In this document: positions 41,266 through 56,434 of the stretch, in pieces
Position numbering within the stretch: position 1 is the first letter of the stretch
Layout: each line of letters begins with the position of its first letter
NCBI RefSeq assembly: GCF_964340395.1
Contig: NW_027554298.1
Location: forward strand, 1 to 64,000
Length of the DNA: 64,000 bases
DNA from: Glandiceps talaboti
Lineage: Eukaryota; Hemichordata; Enteropneusta; Spengelidae
Reading direction: 5' to 3'
Notes under the pieces: generated by a model
The model's database searches: none
Told to the model about the DNA's origin: nothing
The model's input: the letters and a program-made list of their open reading frames with translations, nothing else
Made by a program: the position numbers and the translations under genes

Positions 41266-41285
41266 ACTTAGATATGCTTTAGGAC
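41205..41285 (+). other. Junction between 15,149-bp copies 1 and 2
   Basis: Up to about 41,265 the sequence follows one parent type, with GCTAAAGTTTTAGG and then TTAAGTATGATTTAGCAC, as at 28,137-28,190 and 38,407-38,460. From there it follows another, TTAGATATGC followed by TTAGTTATGC and GGATTTAATT, as at 26,121. The shared word ACTTAG spans the switch. Just upstream, the expected AAAGATTTAGG (as near 35,540) is AAAGTTTTAGG, so order changes twice within about 55 bp. This looks like the crossover site that created the large unit. Confidence 0.8.
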
Positions 41286-44200
41286 TTAGTTATGCTTTAG
41301 GATTTAATTATGATTTAGGACTTAGGTTATGATTTAGGACTTAGGTTATGATTAGGACTTAGGTATGCTTTAAGACTTAGGTATGCTTTAGGACTTAGGT
41401 ATGATTTAGGAATTAGATTATGATTTAGGACTTAGGTTATGATTTAGGACTTAGGTTATGCTTTTGGACTTAGGTTATGCTTTAGGACTTAGGTTATGAT
41501 TTAGGACTTAGGTTATGATTTAGGACTTACGTATGATTTAGGACTTAGCTAAAGATTTAGGACTTAGATTATGATTTAGGACTTAAGTATGATTTAGGAC
41601 TTAGGTTATGCTTTAGGACTTAGGTTATGATTTAGGACTTAGGTATGATTTAGGACTTAGGTTATGCTTTTGGAATTAGGTTATGCTTTAGGACTTAGGT
41701 TATGATTAGGACTTACGTATGATTTAGGACTTAGATATGCTTGAGGACTTAGTTATGATTTAGGACTTAGTTATGATTTAGGACTTAGGTTATGATTTAG
41801 GACTTAGCTTATGATTAGGACTTAGGTATGCTTTAAGACTTAGGTATGCTTTAGGACTTAGGTTATGATTTAGGACTTACGTATGATTTAGGACTTAGCT
41901 AAAGATTTAGGACTTAGATTATGATTTAGGACTTAAGTATGATTTAGGACTTATGTTATGATTTAGGACTTAGGTTATGCTTTAGGACTTAGGTTATGCT
42001 TTAGGATTTAGGTTATGCTTTAGGACTTAGGTTATGATTTAGGACTTAGGTTATGATTTAGGACTTACGTATGATTTAGGACTTAGCTAAAGTTTTAGGA
42101 CTTAGATTATGATTTAGGACTTAAGTATGATTTAGGACTTAGGTTATGCTTTAGGACTTAGGTATGATTTAGGACTTAGCTAAAGATTTAGGAATTAGAT
42201 TATGATTTAGGACTTATGTTATGATTTAGGACTTAAGTTATGATTTAGGACTTAGGTTATGCTTTATGACTTAGGTTATGATTTAGGACTTAGGTTATGC
42301 TTTAGGACTTAGGTATGATTTAGGACTTAGGTTATTACTTAGGACTTAGGCATGATTTAGGACTTACGTATGATTTAGGACTTAGATATGCTTTAGGACT
42401 TAGTTATGATTTAGGACTTAGTTATGATTTAGGACTTAGGTTATGATTTAGGACTTAGGTTATGATTAGGACTTAGGTATGCTTTAAGACTTAGGTATGA
42501 TTTAGGACTTAGGTTATTACTTAGGACTTAGGCATGATTTAGGACTTACGTATGATTTAGGACTTAGATATGCTTTAGGACTTAGTTATGATTTAGGATT
42601 TAGTTATGATTTAGGACTTAGGTTATGATTTAGGACTTAGGTTATGATTAGGACTTAGGTATGCTTTAAGACTTAGGTATGCTTTAGGACTTAGGTATGA
42701 TTTAGGAATTAGATTATGATTTAGGACTTAGGTTATGCTTTAGGACTTAGGTTATGCTTTTGGACTTAGGTTATGCTTTAGGACTTAGGTTATGATTTAG
42801 GACTTAGGTTATGATTTAGGACTTACATATGATTTAGGACTTAGCTAAAGATTTAGGACTTAGATTATGATTTAGGACTTAAGTATGATTTAGGACTTAG
42901 GTTATGCTTTAGGACTTAGGTTATGATTTAGGACTTAGGTATGATTTAGGACTTAGGTTATTACTTAGGACTTAGGCATGATTTAGGACTTACGTATGAT
43001 TTAGGACTTAGATATGCTTTAGGACTTAGTTATGATTTAGGACTTAGGTTATGATTTATGACTTAGGTTATGATTTAGGACTTAGGTATGCTTTAAGACT
43101 TAGGTATGCTTTAGGACTTAGGTTATTACTTAGGACTTAGGCATGATTTAGGACTTAGGTATGATTTAGGACTTAGATATGCTTTAGGACTTAGTTATGA
43201 TTTAGGACTTAGGTTATACTTTAGGACTTAGGTTATGATTTAGGACTTAGGTTATGATTTAGGACTTACGTATGATTTAGGACTTAGCTAAAGTTTTAGG
43301 ACTTAGATTATGATTTAGGACTTAAGTATGATTTAGCACTTAGGTTATGCTTTAGGACTTAGGTTATGATTTAGGACTTAGGCATGATTTAGGACTTAGG
43401 TTATTACTTAGGACTTAGGCATGATTTAGGACTTACGTATGATTTAGGACTTAGATATGCTTTAGGACTTAGTTATGATTTAGGACTTAGTTATGATTTA
43501 GGACTTAGGTTATGATTTATGACTTAGGTTATGATTAGGACTTAGGTATGCTTTAAGACTTAGGTATGCTTTAGGACTTAGGTTATGATTTAGGACTTAC
43601 GTATGATTTAGGACTTAGCTAAAGATTTAGGACTTAGATTATGATTTAGGACTTAAGTATGATTTAGGACTTAGGTTATGATTTAGGACTTAGGTTATGA
43701 TTAGGACTTAGGTATGCTTTAAGACTTAGGTATGCTTTAGGACTTAGGTATGCTTTAGGACTTAGGTATGCTTTAGGACTTAGGTATGATTTAGGACTTA
43801 GGTTATGTTTTAGGACTTAGGTATGCTTTAGGACTTAGGTATGCTTTAAGACTTAGGTATGCTTTAGGACTTAGGTTATGCTTTAGGACTTAGGTTATGC
43901 TTTAGGACTTAGGTTATGATTTAGGACTTAGGTTATGATTTAGGACTTAGCTAAAGATTTAGGACTTAGGTATGATTTAGGACTTACGTATGATTTAGGA
44001 CTTAGATATGCTTTAGGACTTAGGTTATGCTTTAGGACTTAGGTTATGCTTTAGGACTTAGGTTATGATTAGGACTTAGGTATGCTTTAAGACTTAGGTT
44101 ATGCTTTAGGACTTAGGTTATGATTTAGGACTTAGGTTATGCTTTAGGACTTAGGTTATGCTTTAGGACTTAGGTATGATTTAGGACTTAGGTATGATTT

Positions 44201-47200
44201 AGGACTTAGCTAAAGATTTAGGAATTACATTATGATTTAGGACTTATGTTATGATTTAGGACTTAGGTTATGATTTAGGACTTAGGTTATGCTTTAGGAC
44301 TTAGGTATGATTTAGGACTTAGGTTATTACTTAGGACTTAGGCATGATTTAGGACTTACGTATGATTTAGGACTTAGATATTCTTTAGGACTTAGTTATG
44401 ATTTAGGACTTAGTTATGATTTAGGACTTAGGTTATGATTTAGGACTTAGGTTATGATTAGGACTTAGGTGTGCTTTAAGACTTAGGTATGCTTTAGGAC
44501 TTAGGTTATGATTTAGGACTTACGTATGATTTAAGACTTAGCTAAAGATTTAGGACTTAGATTATGATTTAGGACTTAAGTATGATTTAGGACTTATGTT
44601 ATGATTTAGGACTTAGGTTATGATTTAGGACTTAGCTTTGCTTTAAGACTTAGGTATGCTTTAGGACTTACGTATGATTTAAGACTTAGCTAAAGATTTA
44701 GGACTTAGATTATGATTTAGGACTTAAGCATGATTTAGGACTTATGTTATGATTTAGGACTTAGGTTATGATTTAGGACTTAGGTTATGCTTTACGACTT
44801 AGGTATGATTTAGGACTTAGGTTATTACTTACGACTTAGGCATGATTTAGGACTTACGTATGATTTAGGACTTAGATATGCTTTAGGACTTAGTTATGAT
44901 TTAGGACTTAGGTTATGATTTAGGACTTATGTTATGATTAGGACTTAGGTATGCTTTAATACTTAGGTATGCTTTAGGACTTAGGTATGCTTTAAGACTT
45001 AGGTATGCTTTAGGACTTAGGTATGATTTAGGACTTAGGTATGCTTTAGGACTTAGATATACTTTAGGACTTAGGTATGATTTAGGAATTAGATTATGAT
45101 TTAGGACTTAAGTATGATTTAGGACTGATGTTATGATTTAGGACTTAGGTTATGATTTAGGACTTAGGTTATGCTTTAGGACTTAGGTATGATTTAGGAC
45201 TTAGGTTATTACTTAGGACTTAGGCATGATTTAGGACTTACGTATGATTTAGGACTTAGATATGCTTTAGGCCTTAGTTATGATTTAGGACTTAGTTATG
45301 ATTTAGGACTTAGGTTATGATTTAGGACTTAGGTTATGATTAGGACTTAGGTATGCTTTAAGACTTAGGTATGATTTAGGACTTAGGTTATTACTTAGGA
45401 CTTAGGCATGATTTAGGACTTACGTATGATTTAGGACTTAGATATGCTTTAGGACTTAGTTATGCTTTAGGATTTAGTTATGATTTAGGACTTAGGTTAT
45501 GATTTAGGACTTACGTATGATTTAGGACTTAGCTAAAGATTTAGGACTTAGATTATGATTTAGGACTTAAGTATGATTTAGGACTTAGGTTATGCTTTAG
45601 GACTTAGGTTATGATTTAGGACTTAGGTATGATTTAGGACTTAGGTTATGCTTTTGGAATTAGGTTATGCTTTAGGACTTAGGTTATGATTAGGACTTAC
45701 GTATGATTTAGGACTTAGATATGCTTGAGGACTTAGTTATGATTTAGGACTTAGTTATGATTTAGGACTTAGTTATGATTTAGGACTTAGGTTATGATTT
45801 AGGACTTAGGTTATGATTAGGACTTAGGTATGCTTTAAGACTTAGGTATGATTTAGGACTTAGGTTATTACTTAGGACTTAGGCATGATTTAGGACTTAC
45901 GTATGATTTAGGACTTAGATATGCTTTAGGACTTAGTTATGCTTTAGGATTTAGTTATGATTTAGGACTTAGGTTATGATTTAGGACTTAGGTTATGATT
46001 AGGACTTAGGTATGCTTTAAGACTTAGGTATGCTTTAGGACTTAGGTATGATTTAGGAATTAGATTATGATTTAGGACTTAGGTTATGATTTAGGACTTA
46101 GGTTATGCTTTTGGACTTAGGTTATGCTTTAGGACTTAGGTTATGATTTAGGACTTAGGTTATGATTTAGGACTTACGTATGATTTAGGACTTAGCTAAA
46201 GATTTAGGACTTAGATTATGATTTAGGACTTAAGTATGATTTAGGACTTAGGTTATGCTTTAGGACTTAGGTTATGATTTAGGACTTAGGTATGATTTAG
46301 GACTTAGGTTATGCTTTTGGAATTAGGTTATGCTTTAGGACTTAGGTTATGATTAGGACTTACGTATGATTTAGGACTTAGATATGCTTGAGGACTTAGT
46401 TATGATTTAGGACTTAGTTATGATTTAGGACTTAGGTTATGATTTAGGACTTAGCTTATGATTAGGACTTAGGTATGCTTTAAGACTTAGGTATGCTTTA
46501 GGACTTAGGTTATGATTTAGGACTTACGTATGATTTAGGACTTAGCTAAAGATTTAGGACTTAGATTATGATTTAGGACTTAAGTATGATTTAGGACTTA
46601 TGTTATGATTTAGGACTTAGGTTATGCTTTAGGACTTAGGTTATGCTTTAGGATTTAGGTTATGCTTTAGGACTTAGGTTATGATTTAGGACTTAGGTTA
46701 TGATTTAGGACTTACGTATGATTTAGGACTTAGCTAAAGTTTTAGGACTTAGATTATGATTTAGGACTTAAGTATGATTTAGGACTTAGGTTATGCTTTA
46801 GGACTTAGGTATGATTTAGGACTTAGCTAAAGATTTAGGAATTAGATTATGATTTAGGACTTATGTTATGATTTAGGACTTAGGTTATTACTTAGGACTT
46901 AGGCATGATTTAGGACTTACGTATGATTTAGGACTTAGATATGCTTTAGGACTTAGTTATGATTTAGGACTTAGTTATGATTTAGGACTTAGGTTATGAT
47001 TTAGGACTTAGGTTATGATTAGGACTTAGGTATGCTTTAAGACTTAGGTATGATTTAGGACTTAGGTTATTACTTAGGACTTAGGCATGATTTAGGACTT
47101 ACGTATGATTTAGGACTTAGATATGCTTTAGGACTTAGTTATGATTTAGGATTTAGTTATGATTTAGGACTTAGGTTATGATTTAGGACTTAGGTTATGA

Positions 47201-50200
47201 TTAGGACTTAGGTATGCTTTAAGACTTAGGTATGCTTTAGGACTTAGGTATGATTTAGGAATTAGATTATGATTTAGGACTTAGGTTATGCTTTAGGACT
47301 TAGGTTATGCTTTTGGACTTAGGTTATGCTTTAGGACTTAGGTTATGATTTAGGACTTAGGTTATGATTTAGGACTTACGTATGATTTAGGACTTAGCTA
47401 AAGATTTAGGACTTAGATTATGATTTAGGACTTAAGTATGATTTAGGACTTAGGTTATGCTTTAGGACTTAGGTTATGATTTAGGACTTAGGTATGATTT
47501 AGGACTTAGGTTATTACTTAGGACTTAGGCATGATTTAGGACTTACGTATGATTTAGGACTTAGATATGCTTTAGGACTTAGTTATGATTTAGGACTTAG
47601 GTTATGATTTATGACTTAGGTTATGATTTAGGACTTAGGTATGCTTTAAGACTTAGGTATGCTTTAGGACTTAGGTTATTACTTAGGACTTAGGCATGAT
47701 TTAGGACTTAGGTATGATTTAGGACTTAGATATGCTTTAGGACTTAGTTATGATTTAGGACTTAGGTTATACTTTAGGACTAGGTTATGATTTAGGACTT
47801 AGGTTATGATTTAGGACTTACGTATGATTTAGGACTTAGCTAAAGTTTTAGGACTTAGATTATGATTTAGGACTTAAGTATGATTTAGCACTTAGGTTAT
47901 GCTTTAGGACTTAGGTTATGTTTTAGGACTTAGGCATGATTTAGGACTTAGGTTATTACTTAGGACTTAGGCATGATTTAGGACTTACGTATGATTTAGG
48001 ACTTAGATATGCTTTAGGACTTAGTTATGATTTAGGACTTAGTTATGATTTAGGACTTAGGTTATGATTTATGACTTAGGTTATGATTAGGACTTAGGTA
48101 TGCTTTAAGACTTAGGTATGCTTTAGGACTTAGGTTATGATTTAGGACTTACGTATGATTTAGGACTTAGCTAAAGATTTAGGACTTAGATTATGATTTA
48201 GGACTTAAGTATGATTTAGGACTTAGGTTATGATTTAGGACTTAGGTTATGATTAGGACTTAGGTATGCTTTAAGACTTAGGTATGCTTTAGGACTTAGG
48301 TATGCTTTAGGACTTAGGTATGCTTTAGGACTTAGGTATGATTTAGGACTTAGGTTATGTTTTAGGACTTAGGTATGCTTTAGGACTTAGGTATGCTTTA
48401 AGACTTAGGTATGCTTTAGGACTTAGGTTATGCTTTAGGACTTAGGTTATGCTTTAGGACTTAGGTTATGATTTAGGACTTAGGTTATGATTTAGGACTT
48501 AGCTAAAGATTTAGGACTTAGGTATGATTTAGGACTTACGTATGATTTAGGACTTAGATATGCTTTAGGACTTAGGTTATGCTTTAGGACTTAGGTTATG
48601 CTTTAGGACTTAGGTTATGATTAGGACTTAGGTATGCTTTAAGACTTAGGTTATGCTTTAGGACTTAGGTTATGATTTAGGACTTAGGTTATGCTTTAGG
48701 ACTTAGGTTATGCTTTAGGACTTAGGTATGATTTAGGACTTAGGTATGATTTAGGACTTAGCTAAAGATTTAGGAATTACATTATGATTTAGGACTTATG
48801 TTATGATTTAGGACTTAGGTTATGATTTAGGACTTAGGTTATGCTTTAGGACTTAGGTATGATTTAGGACTTAGGTTATTACTTAGGACTTAGGCATGAT
48901 TTAGGACTTACGTATGATTTAGGACTTAGATATGCTTTAGGACTTAGTTATGCTTTAGGATTTAGTTATGATTTAGGACTTAGGTTATGATTTAGGACTT
49001 AGGTTATGATTAGGACTTAGGTATGCTTTAAGACTTAGGTATGATTTAGGACTTAGGTTATTACTTAGGACTTAGGCATGATTTAGGACTTACGTATGAT
49101 TTAGGACTTAGATATGCTTTAGGACTTAGTTATGCTTTAGGATTTAGTTATGATTTAGGACTTAGGTTATGATTTAGGACTTAGGTTATGATTAGGACTT
49201 AGGTATGCTTTAAGACTTAGGTATGCTTTAGGACTTAGGTATGATTTAGGAATTAGATTATGATTTAGGACTTAGGTTATGATTTAGGACTTAGGTTATG
49301 CTTTTGGACTTAGGTTATGCTTTAGGACTTAGGTTATGATTTAGGACTTAGGTTATGATTTAGGACTTACGTATGATTTAGGACTTAGCTAAAGATTTAG
49401 GACTTAGATTATGATTTAGGACTTAAGTATGATTTAGGACTTAGGTTATGCTTTAGGACTTAGGTTATGATTTAGGACTTAGGTATGATTTAGGACTTAG
49501 GTTATGCTTTTGGAATTAGGTTATGCTTTAGGACTTAGGTTATGATTAGGACTTACGTATGATTTAGGACTTAGATATGCTTGAGGACTTAGTTATGATT
49601 TAGGACTTAGTTATGATTTAGGACTTAGGTTATGATTTAGGACTTAGCTTATGATTAGGACTTAGGTATGCTTTAAGACTTAGGTATGCTTTAGGACTTA
49701 GGTTATGATTTAGGACTTACGTATGATTTAGGACTTAGCTAAAGATTTAGGACTTAGATTATGATTTAGGACTTAAGTATGATTTAGGACTTATGTTATG
49801 ATTTAGGACTTAGGTTATGCTTTAGGACTTAGGTTATGCTTTAGGATTTAGGTTATGCTTTAGGACTTAGGTTATGATTTAGGACTTAGGTTATGATTTA
49901 GGACTTACGTATGATTTAGGACTTAGCTAAAGTTTTAGGACTTAGATTATGATTTAGGACTTAAGTATGATTTAGGACTTAGGTTATGCTTTAGGACTTA
50001 GGTATGATTTAGGACTTAGCTAAAGATTTAGGAATTAGATTATGATTTAGGACTTATGTTATGATTTAGGACTTAAGTTATGATTTAGGACTTAGGTTAT
50101 GCTTTATGACTTAGGTTATGATTTAGGACTTAGGTTATGCTTTAGGACTTAGGTATGATTTAGGACTTAGGTTATTACTTAGGACTTAGGCATGATTTAG

Positions 50201-53200
50201 GACTTACGTATGATTTAGGACTTAGATATGCTTTAGGACTTAGTTATGATTTAGGACTTAGTTATGATTTAGGACTTAGGTTATGATTTAGGACTTAGGT
50301 TATGATTAGGACTTAGGTATGCTTTAAGACGTAGGTATGATTTAGGACTTAGGTTATTACTTAGGACTTAGGCATGATTTAGGACTTACGTATGATTTAG
50401 GACTTAGATATGCTTTAGGACTTAGTTATGATTTAGGATTTAGTTATGATTTAGGACTTAGGTTATGATTTAGGACTTAGGTTATGATTAGGACTTAGGT
50501 ATGCTTTAAGACTTAGGTATGCTTTAGGACTTAGGTATGATTTAGGAATTAGATTATGATTTAGGACTTAGGTTATGCTTTAGGACTTAGGTTATGCTTT
50601 TGGACTTAGGTTATGCTTTAGGACTTAGGTTATGATTTAGGACTTAGGTTATGATTTAGGACTTACGTATGATTTAGGACTTAGCTAAAGATTTAGGACT
50701 TAGATTATGATTTAGGACTTAAGTATGATTTAGGACTTAGGTTATGCTTTAGGACTTAGGTTATGATTTAGGACTTAGGTATGATTTAGGACTTAGGTTA
50801 TTACTTAGGACTTAGGCATGATTTAGGACTTACGTATGATTTAGGACTTAGATATGCTTTAGGACTTAGTTATGATTTAGGACTTAGGTTATGATTTATG
50901 ACTTAGGTTATGATTTAGGACTTAGGTATGCTTTAAGACTTAGGTATGCTTTAGGACTTAGGTTATTACTTAGGACTTAGGCATGATTTAGGACTTAGGT
51001 ATGATTTAGGACTTAGATATGCTTTAGGACTTAGTTATGATTTAGGACTTAGGTTATACTTTAGGACTTAGGTTATGATTTAGGACTTAGGTTATGATTT
51101 AGGACTTACGTATGATTTAGGACTTAGCTAAAGTTTTAGGACTTAGATTATGATTTAGGACTTAAGTATGATTTAGCACTTAGGTTATGCTTTAGGACTT
51201 AGGTTATGATTTAGGACTTAGGCATGATTTAGGACTTAGGTTATTACTTAGGACTTAGGCATGATTTAGGACTTACGTATGATTTAGGACTTAGATATGC
51301 TTTAGGACTTAGTTATGATTTAGGACTTAGTTATGATTTAGGACTTAGGTTATGATTTATGACTTAGGTTATGATTAGGACTTAGGTATGCTTTAAGACT
51401 TAGGTATGCTTTAGGACTTAGGTTATGATTTAGGACTTACGTATGATTTAGGACTTAGCTAAAGATTTAGGACTTAGATTATGATTTAGGACTTAAGTAT
51501 GATTTAGGACTTAGGTTATGATTTAGGACTTAGGTTATGATTAGGACTTAGGTATGCTTTAAGACTTAGGTATGCTTTAGGACTTAGGTATGCTTTAGGA
51601 CTTAGGTATGCTTTAGGACTTAGGTATGATTTAGGACTTAGGTTATGTTTTAGGACTTAGGTATGCTTTAGGACTTAGGTATGCTTTAAGACTTAGGTAT
51701 GCTTTAGGACTTAGGTTATGCTTTAGGACTTAGGTTATGCTTTAGGACTTAGGTTATGATTTAGGACTTAGGTTATGATTTAGGACTTAGCTAAAGATTT
51801 AGGACTTAGGTATGATTTAGGACTTACGTATGATTTAGGACTTAGATATGCTTTAGGACTTAGGTTATGCTTTAGGACTTAGGTTATGCTTTAGGACTTA
51901 GGTTATGATTAGGACTTAGGTATGCTTTAAGACTTAGGTTATGCTTTAGGACTTAGGTTATGATTTAGGACTTAGGTTATGCTTTAGGACTTAGGTTATG
52001 CTTTAGGACTTAGGTATGATTTAGGACTTAGGTATGATTTAGGACTTAGCTAAAGATTTAGGAATTACATTATGATTTAGGACTTATGTTATGATTTAGG
52101 ACTTAGGTTATGATTTAGGACTTAGGTTATGCTTTAGGACTTAGGTATGATTTAGGACTTAGGTTATTACTTAGGACTTAGGCATGATTTAGGACTTACG
52201 TATGATTTAGGACTTAGATATTCTTTAGGACTTAGTTATGATTTAGGACTTAGTTATGATTTAGGACTTAGGTTATGATTTAGGACTTAGGTTATGATTA
52301 GGACTTAGGTGTGCTTTAAGACTTAGGTATGCTTTAGGACTTAGGTTATGATTTAGGACTTACGTATGATTTAAGACTTAGCTAAAGATTTAGGACTTAG
52401 ATTATGATTTAGGACTTAAGTATGATTTAGGACTTATGTTATGATTTAGGACTTAGGTTATGATTTAGGACTTAGCTTTGCTTTAAGACTTAGGTATGCT
52501 TTAGGACTTACGTATGATTTAAGACTTAGCTAAAGATTTAGGACTTAGATTATGATTTAGGACTTAAGCATGATTTAGGACTTATGTTATGATTTAGGAC
52601 TTAGGTTATGATTTAGGACTTAGGTTATGCTTTACGACTTAGGTATGATTTAGGACTTAGGTTATTACTTACGACTTAGGCATGATTTAGGACTTACGTA
52701 TGATTTAGGACTTAGATATGCTTTAGGACTTAGTTATGATTTAGGACTTAGGTTATGATTTAGGACTTATGTTATGATTAGGACTTAGGTATGCTTTAAT
52801 ACTTAGGTATGCTTTAAGACTTAGGTATGCTTTAGGACTTAGGTATGATTTAGGACTTAGGTATGCTTTAGGACTTAGATATACTTTAGGACTTAGGTAT
52901 GATTTAGGAATTAGATTATGATTTAGGACTTAAGTATGATTTAGGACTGATGTTATGATTTAGGACTTAGGTTATGATTTAGGACTTAGGTTATGCTTTA
53001 GGACTTAGGTATGATTTAGGACTTAGGTTATTACTTAGGACTTAGGCATGATTTAGGACTTACGTATGATTTAGGACTTAGATATGCTTTAGGCCTTAGT
53101 TATGATTTAGGACTTAGTTATGATTTAGGACTTAGGTTATGATTTAGGACTTAGGTTATGATTAGGACTTAGGTATGCTTTAAGACTTAGGTATGATTTA

Positions 53201-56200
53201 GGACTTAGGTTATTACTTAGGACTTAGGCATGATTTAGGACTTACGTATGATTTAGGACTTAGATATGCTTTAGGACTTAGTTATGCTTTAGGATTTAGT
53301 TATGATTTAGGACTTAGGTTATGATTTAGGACTTAGGTTATGATTAGGACTTAGGTATGCTTTAAGACTTAGGTATGCTTTAGGACTTAGGTTATTACTT
53401 AGGACTTAGGCATGATTTAGGACTTAGGTATGATTTAGGACTTAGATATGCTTTAGGACTTAGTTATGATTTAGGACTTAGGTTATACTTTAGGACTTAG
53501 GTTATGATTTAGGACTTAGGTTATGATTTAGGACTTACGTATGATTTAGGACTTAGCTAAAGTTTTAGGACTTAGATTATGATTTAGGACTTAAGTATGA
53601 TTTAGCACTTAGGTTATGCTTTAGGACTTAGGTTATGATTTAGGACTTAGGCATGATTTAGGACTTAGGTTATTACTTAGGACTTAGGCATGATTTAGGA
53701 CTTACGTATGATTTAGGACTTAGATATGCTTTAGGACTTAGTTATGATTTAGGACTTAGTTATGATTTAGGACTTAGGTTATGATTTATGACTTAGGTTA
53801 TGATTAGGACTTAGGTATGCTTTAAGACTTAGGTATGCTTTAGGACTTAGGTTATGATTTAGGACTTACGTATGATTTAGGACTTAGCTAAAGATTTAGG
53901 ACTTAGATTATGATTTAGGACTTAAGTATGATTTAGGACTTAGGTTATGATTTAGGACTTAGGTTATGATTAGGACTTAGGTATGCTTTAAGACTTAGGT
54001 ATGCTTTAGGACTTAGGTATGCTTTAGGACTTAGGTATGCTTTAGGACTTAGGTATGATTTAGGACTTAGGTTATGTTTTAGGACTTAGGTATGCTTTAG
54101 GACTTAGGTATGCTTTAAGACTTAGGTATGCTTTAGGACTTAGGTTATGCTTTAGGACTTAGGTTATGCTTTAGGACTTAGGTTATGATTTAGGACTTAG
54201 GTTATGATTTAGGACTTAGCTAAAGATTTAGGACTTAGGTATGATTTAGGACTTACGTATGATTTAGGACTTAGATATGCTTTAGGACTTAGGTTATGCT
54301 TTAGGACTTAGGTTATGCTTTAGGACTTAGGTTATGATTAGGACTTAGGTATGCTTTAAGACTTAGGTTATGCTTTAGGACTTAGGTTATGATTTAGGAC
54401 TTAGGTTATGCTTTAGGACTTAGGTTATGCTTTAGGACTTAGGTATGATTTAGGACTTAGGTATGATTTAGGACTTAGCTAAAGATTTAGGAATTACATT
54501 ATGATTTAGGACTTATGTTATGATTTAGGACTTAGGTTATGATTTAGGACTTAGGTTATGCTTTAGGACTTAGGTATGATTTAGGACTTAGGTTATTACT
54601 TAGGACTTAGGCATGATTTAGGACTTACGTATGATTTAGGACTTAGATATGCTTTAGGACTTAGTTATGCTTTAGGATTTAGTTATGATTTAGGACTTAG
54701 GTTATGATTTAGGACTTAGGTTATGATTAGGACTTAGGTATGCTTTAAGACTTAGGTATGATTTAGGACTTAGGTTATTACTTAGGACTTAGGCATGATT
54801 TAGGACTTACGTATGATTTAGGACTTAGATATGCTTTAGGACTTAGTTATGCTTTAGGATTTAGTTATGATTTAGGACTTAGGTTATGATTTAGGACTTA
54901 GGTTATGATTAGGACTTAGGTATGCTTTAAGACTTAGGTATGCTTTAGGACTTAGGTATGATTTAGGAATTAGATTATGATTTAGGACTTAGGTTATGAT
55001 TTAGGACTTAGGTTATGCTTTTGGACTTAGGTTATGCTTTAGGACTTAGGTTATGATTTAGGACTTAGGTTATGATTTAGGACTTACGTATGATTTAGGA
55101 CTTAGCTAAAGATTTAGGACTTAGATTATGATTTAGGACTTAAGTATGATTTAGGACTTAGGTTATGCTTTAGGACTTAGGTTATGATTTAGGACTTAGG
55201 TATGATTTAGGACTTAGGTTATGCTTTTGGAATTAGGTTATGCTTTAGGACTTAGGTTATGATTAGGACTTACGTATGATTTAGGACTTAGATATGCTTG
55301 AGGACTTAGTTATGATTTAGGACTTAGTTATGATTTAGGACTTAGGTTATGATTTAGGACTTAGCTTATGATTAGGACTTAGGTATGCTTTAAGACTTAG
55401 GTATGCTTTAGGACTTAGCTAAAGATTTAGGACTTAGATTATGATTTAGGACTTAAGTATGATTTAGGACTTATGTTATGATTTAGGACTTAGGTTATGC
55501 TTTAGGACTTAGGTTATGCTTTAGGATTTAGGTTATGCTTTAGGACTTAGGTTATGATTTAGGACTTAGGTTATGATTTAGGACTTACGTATGATTTAGG
55601 ACTTAGCTAAAGTTTTAGGACTTAGATTATGATTTAGGACTTAAGTATGATTTAGGACTTAGGTTATGCTTTAGGACTTAGGTATGATTTAGGACTTAGC
55701 TAAAGATTTAGGAATTAGATTATGATTTAGGACTTATGTTATGATTTAGGACTTAAGTTATGATTTAGGACTTAGGTTATGCTTTATGACTTAGGTTATG
55801 ATTTAGGACTTAGGTTATGCTTTAGGACTTAGGTATGATTTAGGACTTAGGTTATTACTTAGGACTTAGGCATGATTTAGGACTTACGTATGATTTAGGA
55901 CTTAGATATGCTTTAGGACTTAGTTATGATTTAGGACTTAGTTATGATTTAGGACTTAGGTTATGATTTAGGACTTAGGTTATGATTAGGACTTAGGTAT
56001 GCTTTAAGACTTAGGTATGATTTAGGACTTAGGTTATTACTTAGGACTTAGGCATGATTTAGGACTTACGTATGATTTAGGACTTAGATATGCTTTAGGA
56101 CTTAGTTATGATTTAGGATTTAGTTATGATTTAGGACTTAGGTTATGATTTAGGACTTAGGTTATGATTAGGACTTAGGTATGCTTTAAGACTTAGGTAT

Positions 56201-56414
56201 GCTTTAGGACTTAGGTATGATTTAGGAATTAGATTATGATTTAGGACTTAGGTTATGCTTTAGGACTTAGGTTATGCTTTTGGACTTAGGTTATGCTTTA
56301 GGACTTAGGTTATGATTTAGGACTTAGGTTATGATTTAGGACTTACGTATGATTTAGGACTTAGCTAAAGTTTTAGGACTTAGATTATGATTTAGGACTT
56401 AAGTATGATTTAGC
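41266..56414 (+). repeat. Section E: 15,149-bp higher-order repeat, copy 2
   Basis: Every marker tested falls 15,149 bp after its position in copy 1: GGATTTAATT 41,300, GCTTGAGG 41,740, 45,724, 46,387, 49,580 and 55,297, TTACATATG 42,821, ATATTC 44,380 and 52,220, GGCCTTAG 45,270 and 53,092, GGACTAGG 47,780, GACGTAGG 50,330, and TTATGTTTTAGG 43,803, 48,355, 51,643 and 54,072. I found no base or length difference from copy 1 at the points checked, which implies very recent duplication or homogenisation, or an assembly duplication. A full alignment was not possible here. Confidence 0.93.
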
Positions 56415-56434
56415 ACTTAGATATGCTTTAGGAC
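56354..56434 (+). other. Junction between 15,149-bp copies 2 and 3
   Basis: The same hybrid junction as at 41,205-41,285, displaced by exactly 15,149 bp: GCTAAAGTTTTAGG, then TTTAGCACTTAGATATGC, then GGATTTAATT at 56,449. Its presence at both unit boundaries shows that the unit was multiplied after the junction formed. Confidence 0.82.
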
